Positions 21,546-33,621 of a stretch of DNA of 64,000 nt are shown piece by piece; within the stretch, counting starts at the first letter, position 1, and every line of letters starts with the position of its first letter. The stretch comes from Geosiphon pyriformis (Eukaryota > Glomeromycota > Glomeromycetes > Archaeosporales > Geosiphonaceae). The DNA lies in the NCBI GenBank assembly GCA_016748015.1, contig JAAOMT010000494.1, forward strand, positions 736,190 through 800,189, read 5' to 3'. The notes beneath the pieces were generated by a model, which did no database searches, had not been told where the DNA came from, and was given only the letters and a program-made list of their open reading frames with translations. Position numbers and translations under genes: made by a program.

Positions 21546-23845
21546 GTGGCAAAATCTGAAGAAATAGGAACAAACCATTTAGGATTTGCAAAATCCTTAT
21601 TCCAACATTATCACATTCATTTCGGATTAACAAATAATAGTTGGCCAACCAAATCAGCTTTCAATTGCTACGTTAATGAAAGAATAGTATATCACTTAGG
21701 AGGCCAAAGAGATCCAGAATCTACTTTCAACAACTTCTTCAGTGAATTACTCCAAAGCACCATCTTTCTACAAAATTATTTATTTACACCCCTAATTACA
21801 AAAATAAACAGGGAAATTGAAAAATACACCAAACAGAGATTTTTTATCACTTTTGCAAACAAAGGCAAAGGAAGGCTACAAACACCAGCAGGAATACCAA
21901 AGCAAATCTAACTACTCACTTGGAAGAAACAAAGGTTTGATTCACCTGCTAATCCATTATATTACCACACACCCAGAAGCATTATCAATATAATAAACAC
22001 AGCTACAACAAGCACAACAATGCCACTAAACAGAATCCTATTCCAAAGTAAACAAAAGAAGACAGAGTTATTAAGAACATACAGCAATTATTTTGAGGGA
22101 TTTAAATTATGATCTCCAATGCCATTAGGAATTTGATTATCACCATCACAACCAGATTTTGGAGCCATTAATCCTTGGGAAATAACTGACTCTGAAGAAG
22201 AAGAAAGTAGTGATCGGAAAGTTAATAAGCAAAACCTGATCCTAAAACATTCAGAAATTAAAACTCTGGTTAATCAAACTCTGGAAAATTAGAATAATTA
22301 AAACCCTAACATAATTAATTAGCACTTACCTCCAGTAATTATGATCAATCTACCACCAGCTCCACCAAATGCCCAACAACAACAACAGCCACAACCACTA
22401 CCTCAACAACAAATTTAGCAGCAATCACAATCCAACTTAGATCCAATGGCATATGTACTGATAGCCAAACTCAAAAAATTCACTGGTGAAAAGAACGATG
22501 CCCAAGTATGGCTAAATGATGTGGAGAAAGCTATTGCAACTAATAGATGGAATAATGCCAGAGCCATGCAAGCCATCTCATATTTTCTCTAGAATACTGC
22601 CAATTTATGATATCAAAGCCTGGTCAACAAACTCCAAGATTTTAATGCATTCAAAATTGAGTTCTTAAAATACTTCAGCAACAATAACAGCATTAACAGA
22701 CTAGCAAACACATTTACTACCATCAAACAAGGAGAAAATAAAGCAGTTACTACTTACTTAGGATGTTTCCATAGGAATCTACACCAGATCCAAGCCATCA
22801 ACACCAATTATTTTACAGTGGCCCAGATCCTAAATCAGTTTATTTGCAGATTATGCAGTAGCATTCTACAACATGTATGTTCATTGTATCCTATTGATTT
22901 GCAAGCAGCTGTCACAAATGCCCAAGATTTTGAAGCCGCTGAACTCGAAGCTAACCATGCCCAAACCATTAACCTAGTAATAAATAGATTATCTGAATTG
23001 GATTCCAAATTGAAACAATTTAATGATTCCATCAATCAGAAATTAGAGAGATACTTAACTGACAATCATGCAATTTATCAACCACCACAATGACACAATA
23101 ATTCTGGAAATGCAAATTGTTTCCAGAATTAGTCACATCTATTATCATTGACTAATCAACAGTGACAACAAGAAACACGTGTTTGCTACTATTGTGGTAA
23201 ACAAAGACACCTACAAATTAATTGTTGTCATTGCTTAAATAATCAATGATCAGAAAATCAATATCGAAACCCCAATCACCAGTTTCAAATTCCAAATAAC
23301 CTACCAAATTCAGAGCCATATTATCAGAATTACATACCTATAATACAGCAGCCACTTTATCATCCACCAGTATATCAAGTGCCAATTTATTAACTGACAA
23401 TACTGACAATTTATCAGCTGCAGTCACAACCCATTTATCAGCCGCAGTTTCAGGTAATCTATCAGCCCCAACAAATTCAAACACCACCACAGAACTTATC
23501 TCAAAATAGAACCCAAAGGCCAAGATTGACTCAACAAAGCTGAAGATCATCAATGGTAGTTCACCAACTGATCTCCAGTTCTTCCACACAACCAGCAGGA
23601 TCTCAACAATAGAATTTGGGCACTGGGTATACCCAAAACCCAAATTCTCAGAACTATTTAAGTCTTCTAGTTACCACAGAAGACACTCAATCCAATAATC
23701 CAGAGACCAACCAACACTTACCAGCAACATTCCGCCAGCTACCATTACCAAGAACAAATTACTGGATGTTATTTTCCCATTTAAACTCAAAGAACCATCA
23801 ACCACACTATTATTTAGTGGAGCCGTTTTGGAAAAAAACCTATTA
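21546..23845 (+). pseudogene. gag: B2 gag, GTG start, with CCHC knuckle
   Basis: The conserved frame begins at GTG (21546) giving (M)AKSEEIGTNHLGF; no ATG lies upstream in frame before a stop. The N-terminal 120 codons are open. A capsid domain (about 22447-23090) reads WLNDVEKAIATNRW and NNNSINRLANTFTTIKQGE. TGA at 23091-23093 follows YQPPQ. The knuckle CYYCGKQRHLQINC is at 23184-23225. Many stops occur. Confidence 0.85.
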
Positions 23846-23849
23846 CGGC

Positions 23850-24330
23850 CATATATACTGATGTCAAAGTTGATGGCCATTTCATTAAACTGATTCTAGA
23901 CAGTGAATTAGCTGACAGCATTATTACAAAACAACTTATAGACCAATTAGATTACCAAGTTGATCGCGCTGCTAATGCCAAAATCATAACCACTAATGGA
24001 GCAACAAAAACTCTCATTGGTGAGATCGATGACTTCTCCATCAAAGTCAACAGTATCATAATCCTAATCAAAGTACTGATCATAGAAGCCACCCAATACC
24101 AAGCACTCATTAGGAATGATTGGCTATTCAAAACCAATGTTTTGCTTAATTGGAATATGCAAGAGCTTCAAATTAGCCAGAACGGCCAACACACATGCAT
24201 ACCAGCCACATGTAGTCATTTCAAGACCACCAACTTGACAACTCCACTTATTAAATTCAAGAAAGAGGAGAAGAAACCTATCTGGGAAGCCTACCAAGTT
24301 TTCTGGACTGACACCGAACACAACAAGCTG
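23850..24330 (+). pseudogene. pol: B2 aspartic protease
   Basis: Core reads FIKLILDSELADSIITKQL, with D-S-G changed to D-S-E (about 23895), then TNGATKTLIGEIDDF and EATQYQALIRNDWL. A +1 shift relative to gag at an A-run near 23832 is specific to this copy. Confidence 0.85.
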
Positions 24331-24540
24331 CCATCAATACCTTTGTGAGACAACAACAGCAAAGGAAAGCAGAGTGAAAAACTTATCTAAGAAGTTAACC
24401 AAACCTGAGAAACTGACAACAATCAGAAAGAACAAATAAATTGGGAATACAAAGAAAACAAAAAGGGAAAAGAAAAGGGAAAAGAAGAAGAACCAACAAC
24501 CAACAGCAACTTCACTTATAATTCCTATACTACACCCCAC

Positions 24541-25200
24541 TGATCCACTTATTGCTGCCCAAAACTGGTATGCATTGATTGTGGCAAGAAATTGTCATCA
24601 ATGGGTGCTTGTTGTGGCGACGATGAGGAGTACACTTTGGCAACAAAATTTTACTACTGTCCATGTGTTATTGAACACTTTGGAAGGCCAAAGCAGGTTG
24701 GGAAATGAGACAATGAACTATGCTTGGCTTGTGGAGAAACTTTTCTGAATGAAGAAATGTGGAACAACATTTTTGGGTAAGAAGGAATGTGTAATGAATT
24801 GTGTTAATACACAATTCTCATAAGTGACTGGATGAGGAAAGGAATGCCCATAGATGTTGTCTGGAGACAAGCCATTAAATGTCTGGACAGATGTCCACAT
24901 GATGATGACAAAATCTGGCAAATGGCACTCACCAAAATTAAAGGAATGATATCAGAAGAGATAAAAACAATTAAAAATAATCCACCTGAACCTATAGAAC
25001 TCGACTAAGACCCAAAACCAGTCATAAATCTCCTAGATCCAAAACAATTCTATGAACATTATCAAGAGCTAGCACCTACAAGAGAAGAGCAGGAGCAACA
25101 CTTGGAAGAAATCAACATTTAACTATGTGACTACTGTTTGATTCCATATGACTTTCAATATTGTAATGAGTGTGATCTCATTTACAATCCACCACTATGC
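24541..25200 (+). pseudogene. B2 cysteine-rich region between protease and dUTPase
   Basis: Two zinc-finger-like clusters: CIDCGKKLSSMGACCG (about 24570), FYYCPC and CLACGE (about 24650-24740), then, after an RTIKNNPPEP-type helix region, CDYC...CNECDLIYN (about 25125-25190). Spacings suggest zinc-binding treble-clef or ribbon units, by inference. The region is conserved in B1, B3, B4 and C. A few stops interrupt it. Confidence 0.7.
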
Positions 25201-25914
25201 ATGATCTACACAATCCCAGAGGAAGAAGAACCAATCAGCAACTGTACATCAGAATCAGAATCAATTTTCAATCCTGATTCAAACTCTGACAACGACAATG
25301 ATGAAAATAACGGTTCCAGCTCCACTCAAAATGGCAATGAAAATATCAGCGATTCAGACTTCAATTTAAACCCCAAAATATATATTGTGCTTCCTGATCT
25401 ATCTAAGGAGCAGGAACTCAAATGGTATAGTGACAATAATAAAGATATTATGCCAGAACGCACACATGATACTGATACAAGGTTTGATCTGAGATATCTG
25501 GGAAAAGAAGCCATTAAATTGGAACCAAATTTACACACATGTATTGATCTCAAAATAGCTCTGGAAATTCCAGCAACAACCATAGTTCAATTAGCATTTA
25601 GGAGTAGCTTAGTGAAAAAAGGAATCAACATCAGAGGAGAAATAATTAACACAAGGTATGTAGGAAATATTATTGCTATGCTACAAAATAACTCTGAAAA
25701 AGCCTATATCATAAAGCCAAACAAAAAAATAACACAAGCAATATTTCTATCTCTGGTAAAAATAGCTCAATTAGTGTTAGTGAGAAACAAAAAAGAATTA
25801 GGGATTACTGCTAAAAGAATACAGGGATTTGAATCAACAAGTACAATAGACATACTAGTTAATATGGCAGAGGAAAAAGTTATTGACAAAAGAGAAATTA
25901 TCTCAACTTATTAA
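25138..25914 (+). CDS. B2 dUTPase domain with acidic linker (258-codon open segment)
   Basis: This open segment starts in the last CxxC unit (residues 9-12), passes a Ser/Asn/Asp-rich linker (35-75) and reaches a trimeric-type dUTPase domain (about 110-240). Motifs: I TRFDL (114-118), II FRSSLV (154-159), III IINTRYVG with the catalytic Asp replaced by Asn (171), IV KKITQAIF (196-203), V KRIQGFEST (226-234). dUTPases hydrolyse dUTP to dUMP and keep uracil out of DNA. The segment is part of the Pol polyprotein, not a stand-alone gene; this copy is probably catalytically dead. Confidence 0.8.
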   Translation: MIPYDFQYCNECDLIYNPPLCMIYTIPEEEEPISNCTSESESIFNPDSNSDNDNDENNGSSSTQNGNENISDSDFNLNPKIYIVLPDLSKEQELKWYSDNNKDIMPERTHDTDTRFDLRYLGKEAIKLEPNLHTCIDLKIALEIPATTIVQLAFRSSLVKKGINIRGEIINTRYVGNIIAMLQNNSEKAYIIKPNKKITQAIFLSLVKIAQLVLVRNKKELGITAKRIQGFESTSTIDILVNMAEEKVIDKREIISTY

Positions 25915-26245
25915 TCAATTTCCATTCCACTATATGACCAGTATATGTTACCTATAAAAAGAGAAGTAAAGAATTAGGCTCAGTTGTTTGAAGCAGAAGC
26001 TATCATTTGCGAATCAGGAGAGATTGAACTTACTAATCTCTACATATTAGCCAAAAGCCCCAAAAACATCAAAATTCTTATCTACAACACAATCAGAAGT
26101 GTCATTGAAATACCAAAGGAAACTATTATTAGATATTTGATCACTAAAGTTAAGGATCAACCACCAAATCACATTCCAGATTTTCTACAGCTTTGCAAAT
26201 ATGTAGACATTACATTACAAACCATCTACAGACGAAGTGAATGTT
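25915..26245 (+). pseudogene. B2 conserved segment between dUTPase and RT
   Basis: LYILAKSPKNIKILIYNTIRSVIEIPKETII (about 26040-26135) is conserved in all B copies. Its pattern (hydrophobic alternation, an N, then IEIP and I-G/R-Y-L) resembles the second half of the dUTPase just upstream; a degenerate second barrel is possible but unproven. Confidence 0.5.
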
Positions 26246-27664
26246 ATCTGCTTCAACCAGAACAATTGGAACAGATAAACATGGGGAATCTAGATCCATT
26301 TCAATGGATGCAACTCAAGATGTTACTCAACAATTTCAATGACATCTTTACTAGTAAAAATGAATTTGGCCAAACCAACATCATCCAGCATTAGATCAAG
26401 ACTGAAGATACAATGCTAATTAAACAAAGAGCATACAGAGTACCACCAGCTAGCCATGAGATTATTTGTTAAGAAATCAACTGAATGCTTGACAATGAGC
26501 TAATTCAGCCATTAATGAATCCATGGTCATTACCAGTAGTACTAGTTCATAAGAAGAATGGAAAAAGCCATTTTTGTGTAGACTACTAGAAACTGAATGG
26601 AGTAATAAAAGATGATAGCTATCCAACACCAACTATTCAACACTTTTGGAGGAAATAAATGGTTTTCAACACTGGACTTAAATAGTGATTACTGGCAAGT
26701 AGCCATGAATCCAGCCGACAAAAAAAAAACAGCATTTACCACAAAAGAAGGAAATTTTGAGTTTGAAGTTATGCTATTTGGCTTGATGAATGCTCCAGCA
26801 ACATTTCAACAACTCATAAAAATTGTCTATACTGGATTACTATGGAAATTAGTAGTTATATACTTGGATGACACCAATGTGTTCTCAAAAACATTTAATG
26901 ATTATTTGTATCATCTTCAACAAGTATTCGAAAGGTTAAGAAAAGCTGGATTGAAACTAAATGCAACCAAATGTTTCTTTGAAAAAACTGAACTCAAGTT
27001 TTTGGAACATGTAATGAGCAAAGACAGAATCAAAACAGATCTAGACAAGATTGAAGTAGTTAAAAACTTTCTAGTACCAGCCAACTTGCCAGAACTAAGG
27101 GCATTTTTGGGATTTGCAAACTACTATTGCTGTTTCATCAAAGACTTTTCTAAACTAACTCAGCCATTTCACCATCTACAAACCAAAAATGTGAAGTATG
27201 AATGGACTGAAACTCAACAAGAAGCATTTAACATATTAAGAAAAAAGCTTATTCAAGCTCCAGTATTAATGTATTCAAATTACAACAAATTATTTATCAT
27301 TACTACTAATGTATTAGGTCAAGCATTGAGAACAGTACTATCACAGAAAAGACCCGATAGAAGAGAGCATCCAGTAGCTTATGCCAGTAGAAGTTTAAGT
27401 TTAACTGAAAAGAACTATAGAACTCCAGCACTGGAACACTTAGCAATCTATTGGGCTGTCATTAAATAGAGAGAATACTTGAGCCAAAAGTTTAAAATAT
27501 ATACAGATCACAAAGAATTGACTTCAATTCAGAAACAAGAATTTGCAGATGATTGTCATGCCAGATGGAAAATAGAACTTTTACTATTCAATTATACAGT
27601 ACATTATAAAAAAAGAAAAGACAATGGAAATGCTGACAGATTGTTATGAATGAGACAAATCTAA
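26246..27664 (+). pseudogene. pol: B2 reverse transcriptase and RNase H
   Basis: RT lead from LLQPEQLEQINMGNLDP; catalytic box YLDD intact (about 26862-26874). From 26612 a 285-codon stretch is open through RT palm, thumb and the start of RNase H (ITTNVLGQALRTVL, with the first RNase H Asp changed to Asn). RNase H ends NADRLL-TGA-MRQI-TAA (27662-27664). Earlier stops at 26392, 26470 and 26587 break the frame. Confidence 0.88.
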
Positions 27665-28990
27665 AAACATTTCAACCCAAAAATATAATAAAAGATGAAC
27701 ACACAAAAATACCAACAACTCTAGCATTATATAAATACTCAATTGTTCAAGGAGAAATTATCTCAAAAAAAACAAAACAACATAAAACAGCAATCAAAAT
27801 ATTTCATAAATCATCAAAATATACTTTACCAGAAAAACAGAAGAAATCCAGACCAACTAACCAAAGTAATTACAGAATCAGAAAAAGAAACAATATTGTT
27901 TAACATGCACTCAAATCCAACAACAGGACATTTTTATAAAGAAGCAATCATAGAAAAAACCAAAAAAAGATACTATTGGCCATCAATGTATCCAGACATC
28001 ATCCAATATGTTCAAAGTTGCGATGTTTGTTAAAGAAGAGGTGGAACAAAATCCAGTAAACCATTAAGACCAATCAAAATAGAACAACTATTTGATTGCA
28101 TTGAAATTGACTTAGTCAGACTATTAACAATTACCAGTAGAGGCAACAGATATATTGCAGTAGCTATGAACTATCTCACAAAATGGCCAGAAGCAAAAGC
28201 CATTTAAAAAGCAGATGCAGAATCTGTTGCCAAATTCATCCATCAAGATTTGATATGTCGAAATGGATGTTCAAAAAAACTACTATCAGATTAAGGAACT
28301 CATTTTGTGAATAAAACATTAACAGAATTAAGTTAGAGATTTGGGATAAAAAGACTATTATCATTACTATATCATCCATAAACCAATAGATTAGTTGAAA
28401 GATTCAATAGAACATTGTGTAATGCAATTACCAAAATCAGTCAAAAAAACCAAGATGAATGGGATTTGTTTATACCATCAGTATTATTTGCTTATCGAAC
28501 AATGAGACAAGATACTATACAAGCAACACTATTTGAATTAGTATATGGTAGAACAGCAACATTACCAGTTAAGATAGAGGTCAACACATATCCAATTGAA
28601 CCAATAACAGAAGCTAATTTCCAAAAAACATTATTGAAAAGAACATATAACCTAATAGAAACACTAGAAAACAGATAATAAAAAGCATATAATAACATTT
28701 AAAAGTCTCAAGAAAAGCAAAAAAAATGACACAATAACCAATTACCAAATAAACCAGTTGAATTCAAGATTAGAGACAAAGTACTTCTACATTGTATCAA
28801 AGTGGAAAAACAATAGAGTAGAAAATTCGACCCCAAATAGGACAGACCATTTTACATAGAAGAAATTCTTGGAAATGAAGCTTATAAATTAAGATAGAAC
28901 AACAAAATCTTAACCAAAGCAGCACATGGTGATCGACTGAAATCATATTACCAAATAGCATCATTATTTACCAATAACATTCCACAATTG
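27665..28990 (+). pseudogene. pol: B2 integrase
   Basis: H-H-C-C domain in HSNPTTGHFYKE...CDVC (27743-28033), core Asp in IEIDLV and Asp in LLSD, Glu in RLVERFNRTL. The frame agrees with that of RNase H. Stops at 28031 and several later sites, including within HPQTN. Confidence 0.88.
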
Positions 28991-29099
28991 GGAATACAAT
29001 GAATATTAGTTCAACCAGAGAAGATTCCACAAGATCTGGAACCAATCATAATCATTGGACTAAACACATAAAATCAAACAATAAAAGAATATATAAAGA

Positions 29100-29766
29100 C
29101 ACAGTATATGTGACAAAGGCAACCAAGAAAAAAAAAATGGAAATACCAGATTATATTCACATCATAGCTCAACAATTATTCCAGGCCTTAAGTTAACAAC
29201 CTTTAGACATAGAAATTATTATTAAAAACCAAACAATTTGCTATCAAAACACCAAAAGAAAGACAAAAAATACACCATATCAGCAGTTACCAAAAAATAA
29301 TAAAAACTGGTCAGATAAAATAATAGAAAAAGTAAAAAACACTTTTGGGAAAATACCTATTATGGCACCAACAGAAAAACTTACAAAAAAAAATTGGAAA
29401 CAATGGACAGAACAACTTCCAATATTATATTGTTACTACCAATTAGGTCGAAAGTTAAATATTCAAGAGTTGTATATCGACAAATCCAAAAAGATATTTA
29501 ACCAAAACATAATACAGCAAATTGAAGAATTTATTGGGAAAAAGACAAACTCAACACTACATGGGAGAACAATTTACCAACTGCACAATATATTTCAGAA
29601 CTATCCAGAAATACTGTTATACTCTGACATGGAAATTATAACCATTAACCAATGAGAAAAAATGAACAATGTACAAGTAGAAGACATGAAAAATAAAGTC
29701 AAACAAACAATACTAGAAAAAAAAGTATTAGAGCTAATTCAGAATGAAGATTTTGACAGAGCTTAA
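29100..29766 (+). pseudogene. B2 C-terminal region, unknown function
   Basis: Equivalent to the B1 region at 19270-19922. A 97-codon stretch (29362-29655) is open and reads NWKQWTEQLPILYCYYQLGRKLNIQELYIDK. No known domain recognised. Confidence 0.5.
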
Positions 29767-29786
29767 TATTAAAAAGGAGGAGATAA

Positions 29787-30568
29787 TATTACTCATAAAA
29801 AAAACAGATATAGGGAGAATAGTAAACCAATGAGTAAATAGTATGTAGCACGTGAACACATTGCTCAGCAATATAGAGCAATGATAGAAATCACAGCACA
29901 TTGCTCAAGAAATTATAGCATATTACTCAAGAATGTGAGCAATTTTGTAGAACATCAATTATGTATATATAGTGGTAGCATTAAAAGTAGAAAGATAAGA
30001 ATCCTTTAATTAGAAATTTTCTATCTATAAATATTAAATAAATAAATCATTCACTATTTAAATTTACTTTTCACTATCAACACTTCATGTTGATAGTAAT
30101 TAATACCTAATCATGCTAGAACAATAGCTTTTGATTATGGCTATTGATAAGATACTAACGTGCATATCGTCTTGGCTTATTTTTTTATTTTCTTTTATTT
30201 CTTTCTTTCTTTGATTTTTACTGTCATATACTAACTGATTAAGGATTAAAGTGCTGAGTAATTGACATCACGGATAGCCTGATAAAAGATCCAGAAATAA
30301 GGGTAAAATTATATATATATTAATGGATAGCTTACCAGAAAGGCATAACTGCCAGAATAAACTGGCCACCAAGCTGAAAACAGAAATTGGGAACACAACT
30401 CATCAACCAACTACATTGTCATTGAATCTCTGTCCATTATACAAAAGACTCAACTTTAAAACCTTTAGATACAACTAACATACCAGTATTACCAACATTG
30501 TCAAGATATTGAGCACCAAGTTATGGATTTGTTATTTGATTTAAGACTTCAAATAATTATCTATAATA
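29787..30568 (+). repeat. B2 3' LTR (782 bp)
   Basis: Begins TATTACTCATA, ends CTATAATA, followed by TCAC (30569-30572). The U3 array is shortened compared with the 5' LTR. Confidence 0.93.
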
Positions 30569-30770
30569 TCACCAAGCTTAGAAAAAAATTGGGAAAACAA
30601 CTTACTAATAACAACAATAGCATTATTAAATCTCTGTTCATTATACAAAAGACTCCACAACAAAACCTTCAAATTAACAAAATCTTCAGAAACCAACATA
30701 ACTATATTAATTGAGCACCAAGTTGTGGGTTTGTTATTTGATTTAAAACACCAAGTAATCATCTGTAACA
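30569..30770 (+). repeat. B1 3' LTR, right part
   Basis: Continues the LTR broken at 20597 and ends ATCTGTAACA at 30770. The first four bases are the second TCAC copy. Next to it starts LINE coding sequence, so CTGT (30771-30774) is the predicted duplication of B1. Confidence 0.88.
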
Positions 30771-31998
30771 CTGTGTTATTGGCTTTGGAAGCAGTACCTT
30801 ACAAATGTAAACTAATATTGAACACAGATAATCAAGCAGTAGTGTCAACAACTCAAAATGGTTGTCCAAAGACTCTCTTATGTCTATTAAAAATTAGCTC
30901 AAAACTCCTAATTAGTATACATAAAATACAATCAAGACAGTAATAGATGAAAAAAGAATTGATTTCAACATAAACAAAGTGGCTGCACATACTAAAATAT
31001 CCGAAAATAAGATGGCTGACAAACTAGCCAAAGAAGCTATTGCTTTTGATACAGTAAAGTGAGTCTACAATGCTAAGAATATCAGTTACATTCCCTTTTG
31101 CAAAAGAGTTGAATTGGATTTGAATATCAAACATTTTCTGAACCAACAAACTGGAATACAAAGAGCTTTGGATTGAATTGGCAATAACAAAATGCAAAAG
31201 ACAGTGAGGTCTTTGGACCAGAGAGTAGACTAGAAGTGCACAACTAAAGTATAGAACTGGAATAATAAAATTTCATTAAGCTTTACTTCAGCTGGTTCCT
31301 CAGCAATGTGTACATTTATCATAAAATTATTTCACAACATGCTGCCTACAGCTAAAGTGCTATACAATAGACATCTTTTTGTATATCTGAACAATTTGTA
31401 CAAAATATGCCACATGAAAGTAAAAACCAACCAACACTTTTGGGAATGCTTTTTAAATACTCAAAAGGGCAAAACGCTGATAAATGATGTAAGAAATAAG
31501 TGAATACAGTGCTTATCAAAGGCTGTGAAAGGGAAACATAAAACCTTAGACTCTGGTGTGAGAGTAGTTCTGTCTAATGAATACATTAGGTCAACATCCA
31601 ACATAGATCTGTTATACAAAAAACTAATCAATAAGCAATTCAGAAGAATCAATGCTTTTGTTAACATTAATTAAAGAGTTAACAATAATATTTTAATTAA
31701 GGTAAGTAAATAGGCAGTGATTCAAGCAAGGAATAAATTATGGAGGGAACATTACAAATTACAACCTGAGTGAAAAAAATTGATGGGTGTTGATAACAAA
31801 GTTAAAAAAAACCCATTATATGTGATTAGCATGCACAAAACGCCAAGGAATAGTGGTAATAGTAGTGGCAATTCCAATATTAAAATGTGTGATGGGTTCA
31901 CACATTGTAATAAAATATTGACTAATGTTTTGAGTAGTAAAATTACTTTATGTAATAGTGTAATATTCCTTAAGTTTTCTGATTATACTAGCATGTAG
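30771..31998 (+). pseudogene. L2 ORF2 C-terminal part: RNase H and tail
   Basis: RNase H is visible in ALEAVP...LNTDNQAVVS and, after a stop near 30941, HTKISENKMADKLAKEA (about 30992-31045). A long tail follows, with C...NQHFWEC (about 31410-31450), similar to the cysteine/histidine motif at the end of many LINE ORF2 proteins. Stops at about 31060, 31174, 31231, 31501 and 31674. The end reads YTSM-TAG, matching the STNI-TAG end of L1. Confidence 0.75.
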
Positions 31999-32141
31999 TT
32001 AGGCATAACCACTTAATAGTTAGCCACATCTTGTATTTTAGAGTACTGGGTGAGTTGGCTTTATGAAAAAGCCATGCTTTTTGAGTGTGACTAAACTAAT
32101 AAAAGACCAGCATGGCTACATGTTAACAAAAAAAAAAAAAA
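31999..32141 (+). other. L2 3' UTR and poly-A tail
   Basis: Shares several blocks with the L1 3' UTR, including TTAGCCACATCTTGTA and GGCTTTATGAAA, and ends CTACATGTTAAC plus poly-A. Confidence 0.85.
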
Positions 32142-32918
32142 GAGGTATTTTTTTCTCCAGTACTTGTTGGTGTTCATCTAATAATTCTTTGGTGAGCATC
32201 AGCATCAGTTTTTTGTGAGAACCAAGTAGCAGAAGAGTCTTGAAGGTAACCACCAATGATTTAGAACTTGTATTTAGTGTTATATTGGTTGACAGTAACT
32301 GCTCTCTTAAAATCATCCAATCATTCAATTGGATTTTGTGCATCATTTTTAAATAAAAGTAGTGGAGTATTGTTTTTTTGTTCTAAAGCAGTTTGTATAC
32401 TTTGGAAGACAGCTAAAATATTTGCTTGCATGGAGTTATTAGTCATTGATTCAGGAATAATTGTTTGTGCAAAATGTTTTAATTCACTTGAGAAAAGATC
32501 AAAAACAAAAGCAGTTTGGTAGCTTTTTTTTTTTGTTTTAAGGGGAGTTTTAATTGATTAATGGGCAGCAATCCAGATGTGGATTTGATAATTCAAATAT
32601 TCGAAATCAGGAAGCTGTTGTTTAAAAGTTGTTGAGTATAAAAGTTGGTTAATGCTGTTGTTTTTTTTTTCAAAGTTGTTTTCAAGATAAGCTTGGTCAA
32701 AGTAGTAAGTTGTATAGGCTGTATAAGTTTCAGCTAAATGCTTGTTTAAGAATCAGTTCCAAAAATCTTGAAATTGTCTACTGGATTGTTCTTCAATGAG
32801 AAAGCAAATTAAGCAGAAAGACAAAGAATTGAATTTAATAAAGTCTAGATTGTTTTTATTGTGTGCTTCAAAGTGTTTTTCTGATTGTTGTAACAGATAT
32901 GAATAATCATCTATATAA
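32142..32918 (-). pseudogene. gag: A3 gag N-terminal part, interrupted by L2
   Basis: Corresponds to about the first 260 codons of A1 gag. The start codon is lost: the ATG of MGDYSYL reads ATA (about 32916), though the following DYSYLLQQSEKHFEAHNKN remains. Stops and substitutions are frequent. Confidence 0.82.
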
Positions 32919-32955
32919 TAGAATTTTGACAACCTTACAGGGAGCACTACTTTTA

Positions 32956-33621
32956 TGTTATGAGTTGAAATAACAAGCTAACAGATAGCAAAAGAGAACA
33001 GAATTGTAGAGTGATAAAAGAAATCAAAGGAAATTTAACTTCAAAGAGCAAATTGAATAAGTATGGATTCAATGTGTAAAATTAGTCTCATAAAATATCT
33101 CAGTCACTATATTTTTCAAAAGATAATCAGAAAATTTGAAGGTAGAAGAATAGTCTGTACTGTTAACAAATGATTATATACTGGTATAATTCTATGCCTT
33201 ATGTCAGCACTCTTAGAATTCAATATCAGGTATTAGATATACTCTTCAGTTATGTTTTATTCAATAATCTTTAAATACTGCAATTACATGTTTTAAGAAA
33301 AAGTAGAAAACAACCAACAAATAATCTTTTATCACAAGATGTTCAAATACTTGAAAATAGAAAAAGAGAATTTAGCAATAAGAGAATAATTAAGATGAAA
33401 ATTGTTATTTTTTTTATTTTTTTTCTTTGATTCTTGTATGTTTTTCTATAGCTAAGAGATTCATTTCTTATATAGTTATCAAAAGTGGTCAATGATCAGA
33501 TCAACAACTAGGTCAATGATCAAATTAACAATTAGGTTAATAATTAGGTCAATGATTAGGTCAATAATCATTATCTAAAAAAAGAGTGGCTAATTATATA
33601 ACATCAATGGCTAATACATGT
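32956..33621 (-). repeat. A3 5' LTR, inner part
   Basis: Minus-oriented A LTR ending (in its own direction) CATAACA next to gag, with a shortened U3 array at about 33486-33570. It is cut by B3 after ATGT (33618-33621). Confidence 0.88.
33618..33621. repeat. Target-site duplication of B3 (ATGT), left copy
   Basis: ATGT before B3 recurs at 43847-43850 after it. Joining the sides restores the A LTR word CTAATACATGTGATAATT. Confidence 0.88.

Larger units (their letters stand above)
20598..30568 (+). mobile_element. B2: complete Ty3/Gypsy-type element with dUTPase, inside the B1 3' LTR
   Basis: Two LTRs (20598-21483, 29787-30568), primer site, full gag-pol order and TCAC duplications. It is a B element with the second U3 type (ATTGCTCAGCAAT repeats). 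About 10 kb. Confidence 0.95.
30771..32141 (+). mobile_element. L2: 3' part of a LINE, interrupted by B1 and inserted in A3 gag
   Basis: RNase H, a C-terminal region, 3' UTR and a 14-nt poly-A tail (32128-32141). The endonuclease and RT part should lie left of the window, beyond B1. The right end meets minus-strand A3 gag at 32142. Confidence 0.85.
32142..33621 (-). mobile_element. A3: family A element on the minus strand (gag start and most of 5' LTR)
   Basis: Minus-strand gag (32142-32918) and 5' LTR (32956-33621) of a family A element. L2 cuts gag at 32142 and B3 cuts the LTR at 33622. The LTR resumes at 43851 and ends at 43886. The rest of gag and pol should lie left of the window. Confidence 0.88.

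Noticed and set aside
30725-30943. 72-codon open frame across 30770
   Set aside because: It starts in the B1 LTR and reads into L2 RNase H. It is a chimera of two unrelated elements created by the junction.
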